This document shows, one piece after another, positions 1-10,175 of a stretch of DNA of 64,000 nt. The DNA is taken from contig CADCXA010000016.1 of assembly GCA_902806565.1 (NCBI GenBank), forward strand, positions 1,426,001 through 1,490,000, read 5' to 3'. Numbering within the stretch: the stretch's first letter is position 1; each line of letters starts with the position of its first letter. Made by a program: the position numbers and the translations under genes. The DNA comes from Hypoxylon rubiginosum. Its lineage: Eukaryota; Ascomycota; Sordariomycetes; Xylariales; Hypoxylaceae. A model generated the notes under the pieces. That model was not told the DNA's origin, made no database searches, and was given only the letters and a program-made list of their open reading frames with translations.

Positions 1-2
1 CG

Positions 3-710
3 CAATTCACGGCCAAGGACGCCGCCGAGGCCGTGAAGTGGGCTATCCGGGAAAATGTCGATATTATCAGCATGTCGTGGAATATCGAACGTAGCCGCTC
101 CAACGAGGCCGACATCGATGCGCTCGCCTCGCAAATCAAGGCCGCAGCGAATCGCAACATAATTATGTACTGCGCCGCACAGGATAAGGGTCAACTAGGG
201 AACTCCGAAGTCGAAGTCTACCCAGCAGGGTCCGATACCACGAAACTGAAGATAGTAGGCGCCGCCGACCCAACCGGCCACCCGCTCAACATCGTGGACA
301 CGGATAAGGTACACTATCTCTTCCCCGGCGAAGTAGTCCTCGAGAACGACGGGAAGACCATCGCCGGGAGCAGCGCGGCGACAGCACTGGCGGCCGGCAT
401 GGCAGCCATGATTTTGTTCTGCTACGAACTGGGCTACGGGAAGATGGAAACCATCGCTAAGCCGGGGCGGATGGGTCAACTATTCAACAGCCTGCGGTCC
501 TCGACCAAGTTCGTAGATGTCGAGCCCATCCTAAAGCCGGGAAACAGCCCGCATTTCGTCGTGAAGGAGTGTACGGCGCGAGTAAAGGAGATTAGGGACG
601 AGGAAAACTCGGCCTTCCGCGCAGGTTCGAGCGCTGCGGATACAGGCGCAGCATTTGCACCTCCTGTTCGGAGAACTACCGGGTCCCTAGTTGCCACGGG
701 AGGGCGGTAG
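3..710 (+). CDS. Subtilisin-like serine protease (S8), 3' part only
   Basis: The frame is open from base 3 of the window to a TAG at 708-710, so the gene begins to the left and only about 235 C-terminal residues are visible. The part present is the end of a subtilase catalytic domain. VDIISMSW is the typical strand after the His region, and GSSAATALAAGMAAMI carries the catalytic Ser in the GSS-(V/A)-AT-ALAAG form that many fungal subtilases use in place of the bacterial GTSMA. The Asp and His of the triad must lie outside the window. About 70 residues follow the domain, Ala/Ser/Thr-rich, with no recognised domain. No intron is needed in the visible part. Related fungal proteins often carry ankyrin or other N-terminal modules; whether this one does cannot be seen. 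Substrate unknown. Confidence 0.85.
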   Translation, partial: QFTAKDAAEAVKWAIRENVDIISMSWNIERSRSNEADIDALASQIKAAANRNIIMYCAAQDKGQLGNSEVEVYPAGSDTTKLKIVGAADPTGHPLNIVDTDKVHYLFPGEVVLENDGKTIAGSSAATALAAGMAAMILFCYELGYGKMETIAKPGRMGQLFNSLRSSTKFVDVEPILKPGNSPHFVVKECTARVKEIRDEENSAFRAGSSAADTGAAFAPPVRRTTGSLVATGGR

Positions 711-1714
711 ATTCTATGAGCACCGAGAGAATTGTATATTACTCTCGTCTCCCTAGGTCGATGGCTAATAACCAGCATTTCCGACTTCTAATTATGTAAT
801 ACATACGAAAGAGCTTCAAGAGAGATAGGGGCCGGCCTAGGAGCTATCTTCATGCTGACCACAATAGGTCTCGTCCACTTCTAAACAACTTTGACGAGCA
901 TGGCTCTGTTAGAACACGGTCTACGCTGAGACGATCTCACGGCTGAGCGTACGTCAGTCTCGATCAAGGTAGCTAATAATACCTACCTGGAATACATCAA
1001 CGCATTGCATCCTCAAGTTCAGATGAACAGCAGGCCTGTATTAATTCAATAATTGAGGCTATTATGAGTGGTGTATGGTTGATCTGCCCCGGGCACATGA
1101 TGGAACGATGCTTTCTCCCTTATTTTCACGACGTCCGTGAGACAGCTTGGCGCCGCACTCAGAGACAAAACTCGGCGATCATTAGCAATGCTCAACTTTG
1201 CTAGACTTAAGTCAGTATAGAAGCGAATTTTGCCAAATTGACGCTGAAACACATACTGGTTTTACACCGAAGATCTAGCGCTTGGCCAGGTCTACCCCCT
1301 AGGTCAGGCAGTCGGTATAGATTCAAGAAAAGCGCTATTCGTCTTAAGTTCGTCCCGTGTCGAGCTAGGTCCCTGCTGTATGATCAGCGTTGAATGCAAC
1401 ATGGTGTCCCCAGATACCATCCTCATATGGAGTCAAGCCACTTACACAGAAAACCGAGCTGTGATCTCCAGATATATTTAAGGGAGGTTCGCGACCAGTT
1501 TCCATGATCTCCTTCATCGCATCTCATCGCATCTTATTCATCTCACTTAGCATTCGTTTCGAGTTGACCTCAAAAGTCTACCACGGTTCTGTGAACTGTT
1601 TCCGTTCTCTTGTACATCCTTTTTTTCTTCTTCTTCATCACGATCACTTTATTCTTACCACTCGCTACGAAAAACATTCAAATCTAAACACCCACTCATT
1701 ACAAGATCGACACC
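711..1714. other. Intergenic region between the subtilase and the small secreted protein gene
   Basis: No convincing coding sequence on either strand. The last 230 bases look like a fungal promoter and leader for the next gene: a TATA-like stretch near 1472, then long pyrimidine tracts (CT-rich around 1615-1640) and an A/C-rich leader directly before the ATG at 1715. Confidence 0.6.
1472..1480 (+). promoter_or_regulatory. TATA-like element of the small secreted protein gene
   Basis: The sequence ATATATTTA lies about 235 bases upstream of the start at 1715 and is followed by a pyrimidine-rich stretch typical of highly expressed fungal promoters. The call rests on position and sequence only. 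Confidence 0.35.
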
Positions 1715-2283
1715 ATGCAGACCAAAACCCTTATCCTCGCTCTCTTCGCCGCGGCCAGCGTCTCCGCAGCCAGGATACACATCAACAAACCACGACAGAA
1801 CAACTCCAACAATAACAACAATAACAACACCAACGTCAACGCCAACGCCGCGGCTGACTTCGGCGCCTGCACGCCGACTATGTCGTTCGAGCTGGGCCGC
1901 GCGGGCCGTAAGCCGGACGAGGGAACCTTCCTCCCCGAGGACCCGCTCGTTGCGGAAGGGCAACAGGATGCGCTAAATCCTTCCATCGTGAGTATAAGAA
2001 ATATGTCGTGTCGGCATCTCCTCGAGTGTCTCAAAGTGAACACTTTCTCTCGAAGCCTTCAGACATATTCTACTGAATTCTACAATATGTTGAAGGAAAA
2101 TTGCTAACACGACGTGTTTGATACACGTAGATCATGAACCGCATCTGCGACCAGCTGACCAACGTCTGCGACGCCAACGACGCCGCCGTCGCCGCCTGCG
2201 AGGACGCTCAGGCCCAGACCGAGGCCTTGGGCACCAGGGACGCCACCACGGCCGACGCCTTCAACCAGGCGTTGGGCTTTTAA
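1715..2283 (+). CDS. Small secreted protein, Asn-rich insert after the signal peptide (candidate effector)
   Basis: Two exons, 1715-1987 and 2131-2283, give 141 residues. The intron has a GTGAGT donor at 1988, a GCTAAC branch site near 2103 and a TAG acceptor at 2130; without splicing the frame stops at 2107. Residues 1-19 form a clear signal peptide (MQTKTLILALFAAASVSAA). It is followed by a run of about 20 residues that is almost all Asn. The rest has the layout of a widespread fungal secreted family: an FGAC-P-(x)-F-GR-GRK segment, an acidic middle, then ICDQL-NVC and a second-exon Ala/Thr-rich tail with AxxAC, ending in DAFNxALGF. There are four Cys in the mature part, enough for two disulfides. 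The function of this family is not known. Many members are annotated as hypothetical or effector-like. Nothing here shows virulence. Confidence 0.8.
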
Positions 2284-2742
2284 ATAGATAAAGGGGGGAA
2301 GGTTTCGTGGGTGAATAGATGGGATGGGAAAAAAGAAAAGGGAGATATACAGCCAAGGATGGGGAAGTGGAGAGAAGGAAAGGAATCATGTCCCCCGTAT
2401 ACTAAGCCTCAATATTGTGTATATCGGTACCATAAAAACGATTTCAGCGTATTTTATACTTGACGATGTTATGCCAACACGTTTGATGATATGATAAGCT
2501 GAATTAGAAGACAGTGCCGTGTCGCTAATGCTAGATATATGCGCTCACCATTGCATATCAACTGATTAATTATCAGATATTCACTACCAAGGCGAATTAC
2601 TTACGATGACTTTCATATAGCTCTCAATGTACAATATCTCCCTTCATCTAGATCTTTCAGAACATGCAAGGCAAGGCCTAGATCGTGAACCTGTACAACG
2701 TCAACGTGCTCGAGACAGCACCGCACTGAACAGCGCCGACCA
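2284..2742. other. Intergenic, convergent 3' ends
   Basis: Downstream tails of the secreted protein gene (+) and VTC4 (-). A purine-rich stretch (2285-2380) and AT-rich sequence are consistent with 3' untranslated regions. No coding sequence is supported. Confidence 0.5.
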
Positions 2743-5265
2743 TTACCAAAAAGCCCTATCCCGGCCCTCAAACGCAAAGTTCAGGACGACTCCCGCAAAA
2801 AGACAGACGCAAAGTACAGTCGGCCCCAGCCTATCGTAAAACTTGATGACCTTGCGCTGGCGGATGCCCGCACTTCGGTACAGGTAGATGCCAACCGAAT
2901 AGCACAGCGACAAGATAGCGATCAGCGTGAAAAGGCCCGACACGGCGAACGACAGCTTCGTTGGCTTTGCGCCAAAGTTCAACAGTGTAACCGCGATCGT
3001 GCCGATGTAGATCGAGAATTCGAGCTAGAAAAGGGTTATTAGTAAGATAGGAGTAGGGGACCCTTGAGAAGGCCACATACCCAGCTAAGATAGGTCCTCT
3101 CCGCCGCGAAGTACACTTTAGGTTCGACTCGGACAGGAACGTAGATCCTCTTGCCCTTCGGAGCCTTGATCTTCTTAACCTGGACATCTTGGTCGCCGAA
3201 AAACATCTGTGTTCGATTGCTGCGAGGCACCGTCGTTGCTCGAGGACGGGGCGTGATCGCTGCCAACACCTTCCAGGCGCCTTGGCTAGTCGCCCTCGCA
3301 TACTTATTTGCTAGCGTCGAGTAATACGTCCACCCGCCAACTCTTCTTGCCTCCTCAAGCGCGTCCTCTTCGTCAATTTCGCTGTCGGAATCATAGAGGG
3401 GGTAGTCTGCGTTGGTAACTGTGCCCTCCGCCGTTTGTCCCTCGATATCCCCTAATATAAGGGCTTGGGCACCACGCGACAAACCATTTCCGTTATGAGA
3501 AGGGCCTGCAGACCCAGCGTCCGTAGTATCCTCAGCATCCGAGTCAATCTCGTCATCGTCGTCGTCATCGTCATCATCCGAGGTCGTGCCACTAGTATGC
3601 GAATGGGTAGGGCGATGAATGCCGAAGTTATGCGTAGCCGGTTTGCGAATGTCTACGTCCATCTGCGGCATCCAGTAGGGTAGCAGGTTTATTCTATCAG
3701 GGAATAGGGAAGCGGTGCCATGAATGAACTTAGAAAATTTAGGGACAGCTTCGACGAGGTGGCTCGAGATGAGCTGCCGAACCCATTCCGGCGGTTCTTG
3801 TCCATGCTGAGTCTGAAGCTTCACCTCTAAGACAGCATACGGGAAACGCACAACATCCCCGGGAGGCAGCTGTGAGAATGGATAATCAATCCCGATATCC
3901 ATTCGCCTCCAGTTGTTGCCACACCGCTTAACTCCGTCCAGATTGTCCTCTCGTATCATTGTAAGCTCGGTGTCGAGAGAAATTCGAACACGCGCATCAG
4001 CCGGTAACTGGAACGCTGTCCTGTTGTAGAAGGATCTACAAACGGGCCTATATCCATTTTTCAAGACCGAGTACTGGATCTCTTTTGCTAGAGTCTCATC
4101 CTCAGCAATTGCCTTTTCCGATTTCCTGCCGTCCTTCCGGGCCTTTTCGAATAGAGCCGGTGGTAGCATATCACCCCGCAAGTAGGCATTAATATTCTTC
4201 TCCTTCGTGGAGAAACGGGCTTTGACAGACTTCTCTCCGGTCCAATCTTCCCGATGCGTTTTACGCTCCACAAAGATGGTGTCGGTTTGCATACCGCCAT
4301 ACCACCTCAGACGAATGGCTTCGGCACCCTCCGTCTTCTTCAGTCGGCCTTCGTACAAGTCCCATTTCGCAGGGTTGTCGTAGTAGATGGAAGATATGGC
4401 AGAATCTTGTATTTCGAACTCCTTGCTAGCATTGAAGACTAGCACGGGAAGGTGCTTCAAGATGATGAGCTTCAATTCCGTGACATTGTCTGGATGCACC
4501 CAATACTTGGTCGTCTGGCGAACGAAGCTCCCCTGGGTACCACCGGCAGCGCTGTCACCCGTCACAGGATTTCCACGCGTTCGGACGTTATTGTACATGT
4601 TAGATAACTTGACAACTTCGGCATCGAAGTCCTCATTGTAGAAGGGCTTATTCTTGAGCGCGGTATCGAACGAGGGTCTGAGGTGCCAATTGGTCATTTT
4701 CTATAGCATGGCTATATGTTAGATGGTTTCCTAGCAAGGTGTTGTTTATATGGATAAGGGTACATACGTCGTGCTTCTTGATTATCTTATAAAAGCCTGT
4801 GTAGTTCAGCTGGACATACTTGGCAAGGTCGTGAACGTCGGCGATAATATCGCTCAGATCTTCTTCAAGTAGTATGAACTCCTCTTCTGAAGGACCTTGT
4901 TCCGTCAAGCCTCGCTCCGTAACCTTGGAGACAACCTCCTTAACCTCGCGTTCGCTAACCGCAATGCGGCGTTGGATCTCGGACTGCTTGACCTTGGTCT
5001 TGGTATAGACCTTGTCAAGCTCTGTATAGAGCCTAGCGATGAATCGTTGCTCATCCTCCTCAGTCCATCTGTTCTTCTGCTGACCGTTGGCCTTGGCCTT
5101 ACCCTTCTTGTTCGACGCACCTGCTGGACTAGCCGCGGTGCCTTCATCCACGTCTACGAGGGGTCCGGAGGCGGTCTTCAGCTCGGTTTTGAGTCCATCG
5201 TAGTCGATATAGTACCATTGGTACTCGCGAATGATGCTAGACCGTAACTGCTCCCCGAATTTCAT
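2743..5265 (-). CDS. VTC4: Vacuolar transporter chaperone, polyphosphate polymerase subunit Vtc4
   Basis: Three exons on the minus strand, 5265-4768, 4700-3081 and 3024-2743, encode 799 residues. The first exon starts with [11 protein letters not shown], the standard start of an SPX domain (about residues 1-150, sensing inositol pyrophosphates). The second carries the polyphosphate-polymerase tunnel domain: KYWVHPDN, then AIRLRWYGG and VERKTHRE around residues 294-318, whose basic residues bind nucleotide and phosphate chain. An acidic linker with nine consecutive Asp follows near residue 545. The last exon supplies a DUF202 region with three membrane spans. VTC makes polyphosphate from ATP and moves it into the vacuole. 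Presence of the catalytic Arg/Lys set favours Vtc4 over the non-catalytic Vtc2/Vtc3. It is longer than yeast Vtc4 (721 aa) mainly because of the acidic linker. It is divergently placed from RMT2 and has a CACGTG box in the shared promoter. Confidence 0.93.
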
Positions 5266-6151
5266 GACGATTAGCCCGGGGCGAGCGCGCCACTTGTTGG
5301 AATTAGGATATCGAGTCGAAAGCCAGGTTTTCTTCCTTGTTATCAGGTCTTCGATAATTAGCATGGGGGAGCATTGAGGAAAGCTAGCTTCAGTGACTTG
5401 TACATACAACAGAGAAGTCGTTCAATAGAAAAAGGGAGAGGATTCCCAACCGTGCAATGCCTGCAGAGAGGTGGGTTTTATGTCGCGTGACTATCAAGCC
5501 GCAACTTGACTCAAGCGAAAGAAAATACAAGGGAAAAAGTAAAGCCAGGGAAAGTAAGAGATGAATCGTATGACGATGATCCTGAAATTAATACTGCCCT
5601 CTAGTATGTCATAAAATACAGCATGTTACAGAGATAGAAGAAGAAGAAGTAGCGCATATTGATAGCGATGAAAAACTGCACGATAATAGATCGAAGCTTC
5701 AGAAGCTTGAAAGTCAATTCCAGCCTCCTGTGACGCTAAGGGTCGTCTAACGCTAAGTGTCAAAGAATTTCACTGTCTAGACTGCCAATTGTCCAATCGA
5801 TCAAGCTCAACTAGCACGTGTCAGTCCTCTGTCTGTCCAGACCCTGGCCCTGAATTTTAGCGCACTCGATGGCTCACCTTAGCGCATGAGATCGCTAAAG
5901 AAACCAGGAAGGCCAAAGAAATACAGTACTCCGTACTTCATCATCTAACACTGTCTCGAGCTTGCTCCTGGGGAATCGATTCCGCTTCCCCCACCTACCG
6001 AATAAGCACCTAGCGTTCTCGAACCCCTGGATTTTTTCTTGCTACCCCTCCATGAGCTACCTACATCTGTGAAGAGCTCATATAGATTGCGCCGCCGTAG
6101 GTGTAGTACAACTTTCCATCCGTACATACCCCCTTAAGTGTAGCCCACACC
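5266..6151. other. Divergent promoter region of VTC4 and RMT2
   Basis: 886 bases between the two start codons. It contains two CCAAT motifs close together (5784-5797), a CACGTG box (5815-5820) and no supported coding sequence. Confidence 0.6.
5815..5820 (+). promoter_or_regulatory. CACGTG E-box, possible Pho4/NUC-1-type site
   Basis: A palindromic CACGTG lies about 550 bases upstream of the VTC4 start and 330 upstream of RMT2. In yeast and Neurospora this core is bound by the phosphate-starvation bHLH factors Pho4/NUC-1, and VTC genes are known PHO targets. That link is inference, because CACGTG also serves other bHLH factors. Confidence 0.4.
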
Positions 6152-7674
6152 ATGGCAGAACCAGGAAGCAGCAGCAACAGCGACGACAGCGTCGAAGCCC
6201 GGATCCCGGCCTCGTGCCCGCCTTCGATCGCGCAGGTCCTGCACCTCGCGTGGCAGCACAAGCTCGCCGAGCTCAAGCCGCTCCTGAACGTGCCGGGGCG
6301 CGCCAGCGTCCAGGAGCCGGCGACGGGCGAGACCCCCTTGCACGCGGCGATCCGCGCCTGCGCGCCGGCCAACCGGGCCCTTCTAGACTTGGGCCGCGAC
6401 CCCGACGAGGAGGAGAAGGAAGAGGAGAAGGAGGTGGTAGCGGACCGCGCGCGCGCCGTCGTCCGCGAGCTCTTCCTCAGCGGCGCCATCTGGAACGACG
6501 TGGACAGCAACGACGAGACCCCCGGGTGCGTCGCCGCGCGCCTCGGGCTCGGGGACCTGTACACCCTGTGCGTCGAGGCCGGCGTCAGGGCCGAGCTGCT
6601 GTTCGGCTTGCTGGATGGGTACGAGGAGCTCGAGTCCGACGATGGCGAGGAAGGCGAAGACAAAGATGGCGCGGATGATGAGGGCGTTGAAGAGGAGGTC
6701 GAGGCGGGTGAAGGCGCGGATAACACTGTTGAAACCGAGGGTGTGGAAGATATCGAAGTGGTCGTTAACTCGGATCGCGCCTTCGTCCCACCGAAGCGAC
6801 TTAACGGGCCCGATGTCAACAGCAAGGATTACCTGCGCTCGAACCTGACGTATAGCGAGGGCAAGCTTGTGGATTCTGAACAGAACGGCGTAATGAGTAT
6901 GTACATCGGTCACATAGAATCTAATAACCCCCTTTTGTACCTAAAGTTATCCTCACTAACCCCTGTTTCTGCGTAGTGGCCTGGGAAACATCCATCATGC
7001 GATCTTCCGTCGACAGCCTGCTCCCTGGCCTCGCCATCGGCCGCCGAATTCTAAACATCGGCTTTGGCATGGGCATAATCGACGCCATGTTCGCCGAGAC
7101 GCACCCTTCAAAACATCACATCATCGAAGCGCACCCAACCGTCCTCGAGCACGTCAACGGGCCCGACTCCAAGTTCGGCAAGGACTGGGCAGCTAGCGGC
7201 CCCAGCGAAGGTGCCTACAAGGTCCACGGCGGCAAGTGGCAGGATATCGTGCCCAAGCTCCTCGAGAGCGGCGAGACGTACGACGCCATCTACTTCGACA
7301 CCTTCGGTGAAGACTACAGCCAGCTACGCATGTTCTTCACGGAGTACGTGCCGGGCCTACTAGAAGAGGATGGCAGGTTTGGATTCTTCAACGGCTTAGG
7401 TGCTGATCGAAAAATCTGCTATGACGTTTACACCCAAGTAGTCGAGATGCATCTCAGCGATGCCGGCATGGATGTTGAGTGGCAAGAGTTAGACGTGGAC
7501 ATGAAGGACTTGGGGACGGAGGGCGAGGGAGAATGGCAAGGAGTCAAAAGACGCTATTGGACCCTAGACAGTACGTCAATTCCGGATGTTGTCTTCATCC
7601 CCCCTTTTTTTTCTTTATTAGCAAGCTAACCTGTGATAGAATATCGACTACCGACCTGCACCCTGATGGGATAA
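6152..7674 (+). CDS. RMT2: Protein arginine N5-methyltransferase 2 (ankyrin plus SAM-binding domain)
   Basis: Three exons, 6152-6896, 6977-7570 and 7640-7674, give 457 residues. The joins restore NGVMMAWETSIM and LDKYRLPTCTLMG, both characteristic of this family. The N-terminal third has an ankyrin-like ETPLHAAIRA repeat and a long acidic region (about residues 155-205). The C-terminal domain has SAM motif I, ILNIGFGMGIID (about 273-284), then IIEAHP and YDAIYFDTFGEDY. Rmt2 methylates the internal (delta) nitrogen of an arginine on ribosomal protein L12. The last exon is only 35 bases and encodes the family's conserved C-terminus, so it should not be dropped. The gene is GC-rich in exon 1. 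Its promoter is shared with VTC4. Confidence 0.93.
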
Positions 7675-7838
7675 CGCCGTGCCAGATCTTCATCTAGTCC
7701 CATAACCAGACACCAGTTGCTTTTTGACGTGTTTGGGCGATCTGCTCTATGTCTATTTAGGAGGCATGTCGTTATTATCCTCCCTGTTTTCCTGCTAGAA
7801 ATCATACCAAATCTGCGCGGTTCGGATAATCACTCCGT

Positions 7839-10175
7839 TTATTTGAAATTTTCCGGGTGAAGGATTCCAGCAACATTACCCTTCTGCACTCTCTTGAGCG
7901 TAAGCGCAGCAATAACGGCAGCACCAACACCACTTCCATCTTCAGCAGCCAAGATCTCCACCGGGTCTTCCTCTTTGAAGCTCTTCTTAGCAGGCCAGTC
8001 AAGGATCTCACGAAGAGCTTGTGCGCCGCGCGCCTTGAAATGCGGGTACTTGTTGAAGACAGAGCCATCAGCACCCACATGGCAGGGCTGAAGGTTCTTC
8101 TTGGTGCAGATGGCAGCCACTCCACAGGCCGACAAACGAGCCGCACGTGTGCCGATCAGCTCGGCCGCTCGGCGGACCAGCTCCAATTCGTGACGAGTCG
8201 TGGCTAGGTGGAGCTTGTCGTGGAAGAGGTCTGCAGTCTCTTGCAAGTTCTCGAACGGGTCACTATATCATATCAGCCCATTAAGGTCAGAGTGGTATCA
8301 CATTTTCCCAAAAACTTACTCTTCGATAGCTGAGAGGAAGGATGAATCGAGAGTATATGGCTTCCGGAGGTACTTAATGTCCTGTCCCTCAAAGATGTGG
8401 ACCTCTTTGTTGTCGTGCAAGTCGACTAAGATCAGTCGGAAAATCTCACCGAGGTAGAGACCGGCGATGCACTTCTCAAAGGCCTGCTGGCCTGGTCGAG
8501 GTGACTCCTTGTCGACGATAATGTCGTAGGGGCTTCGCGGAAGGACCTTGTGTTCGTTGTCAAAGGCACCCCACTCGCAGTTGATGGCCATGGGCAGGTT
8601 GGGGTCAAGGTTCATGTGTGCTAGCTTGGGGATGGAGCCACAGTTCTCCATGTATGCTGCGTTGCATCCGGTTCCGAAGATACAACCAATCTTCATCTTA
8701 GGATCAGTGTAGGCGGAAGCAATGAGAGTACCAGTGGTATCGTTGATAAGAGCCGAGACTTTGATAGGAACATTCTAGACTCATGTCAACATTGCTCCCC
8801 AAAATACTTCATATTCATGCTGAATGGCTTACCTGCTGGTCCAAAGCAGCCTCCAGCATTGGCACAACGTTCTGCCCTTCGACGCCGTTAATGTCGAAAC
8901 CCTTGGTCCATCGCTGGAGAATACCCTCGTCAATGTAGTTTTGGGTCGCGGGGTACGAGAAAGTAAAACCAAGAGGAATCTTTTCCTCCGTTGTCGAAAC
9001 ATCTCCGTGGTGAGTTTCGATAAACTGCTTCAAGCAATCGGCAATGTATTCCCAAAGCTCTTCGCATTCGCCGGTCTTGAGCTCCTCAGGCATGCGGTAT
9101 TTGGACTGGATGATGTCGAACTCTGACTTGTTGTCGGTCAGGGTAATCTCACAAACACGCAGGTTGGTACCGCCCATATCCAGAGCCAAATAGGTGCCTG
9201 TCTCATGTCCATCTGGGAAATCCATAACCCAGGTTGGGTTCATTGGCTTTGCAGTATGTTAGTCACACCATGCTTGGGGTATGCTTTTTGAATATGGAAC
9301 TTACGATGCTACCACCCTCCACACTCAAGCCTATCAAGTGTTAGTATTTTCACTCGTAGTCCGAATAAATGCTTACCTTTGTCAAGCTCGGAGACAAAGT
9401 GCTTGGTGATCTCCTTGAGTTTTGCCGTATCGACAGTGAACAGATCCTCCAGTCTTTGAATCTCGCCGAGAAGGTCTTTTGGCACATCGGCCATAGATCC
9501 TGCAATGCTTAGTGTTAGCCATTTGCACGAGTTACCATACAATAATTCGAAGAATTCTTGACACCGTTATACGAACTGTCATGATCATGGTGATGATATG
9601 TGTGAAGGCTGGTCACAGGGCCAGAGGCCGTTGCTCTCTCTCCGGAATCCATTGCGATTCACAATGACAAGTAGTACGAATAAACTAAAGAACGGGGAAT
9701 GGAGTTTGGGAATAAGACGATCGTGTAGGGAATGTCTCGAAATTCTATAGGGGATTGATGTCGAAGATACAGAAAGTATAAAAGCGAAGGGCTTGGGCTT
9801 GATACCTCGCGTGATGGTCATGTATTCGGGAATGATTGGATTCTTTTCACATGATTCTTCAACCCATTCTCACAAACATGTGCATAGAAGGAGCAACTCT
9901 GCCCATAGATTGATTACAGCTACTAAACGTAGCAGCCATGGAGTGTCCTCGACTTCGAGTTCGTTATTTGTTAGATTTAGAGGAAGGTACAGAGGCAAGC
10001 AAACAAGCTAAAACAATTCCAGACCAAACTTGTGCGCTCAAAGGCGCCAGGTATATAGCTCTTATTTTCTCTTAGGAAACGACAAGGTAGGAAGTCAAGA
10101 TGGAAACAAACAAGAAGGGATGATATTGTACGTACCCTTTCGGGATGGTGGCTTTCGAGGACCTAGACCGACCAT
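7839..10175 (-). CDS. HXK1: Hexokinase
   Basis: Six minus-strand exons (10175-10136, 9499-9377, 9330-9305, 9246-8833, 8774-8320, 8262-7839) encode 493 residues, the usual length. The tiny first exon gives MVGLGPRKPPSRKG, the standard N-terminus of filamentous-fungal hexokinase, and is separated by a 634-base intron. Exon 3 is a 26-base micro-exon (GLSVEGGSI). Key parts are the phosphate-1 motif ALDMGGTNLR (84-93), LGFTFSYPATQ, and INDTTGT with the catalytic Asp near 213, followed by the CIFGTGCNAAY glucose/adenosine region and GSGVGAA near the end. The enzyme phosphorylates glucose, fructose and mannose at C6 with ATP in the cytosol and may act in glucose sensing. The motif details fit hexokinase better than glucokinase. 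An alternative start at 9494 (MADVPKD) would give a product lacking the first 15 residues. Confidence 0.95.

Noticed and set aside
2743..5265. Calling the SPX protein Vtc2/Vtc3 instead of Vtc4
   Set aside because: Catalytic Arg and Lys positions in RLRWYG and VERKTHRE are intact, which fits the active Vtc4 subunit.
6061..6825. 254-codon minus-strand Ser/Thr/Pro-rich frame
   Set aside because: Shadow of RMT2 exon 1, whose acidic codons read as Ser/Thr/Pro on the other strand.
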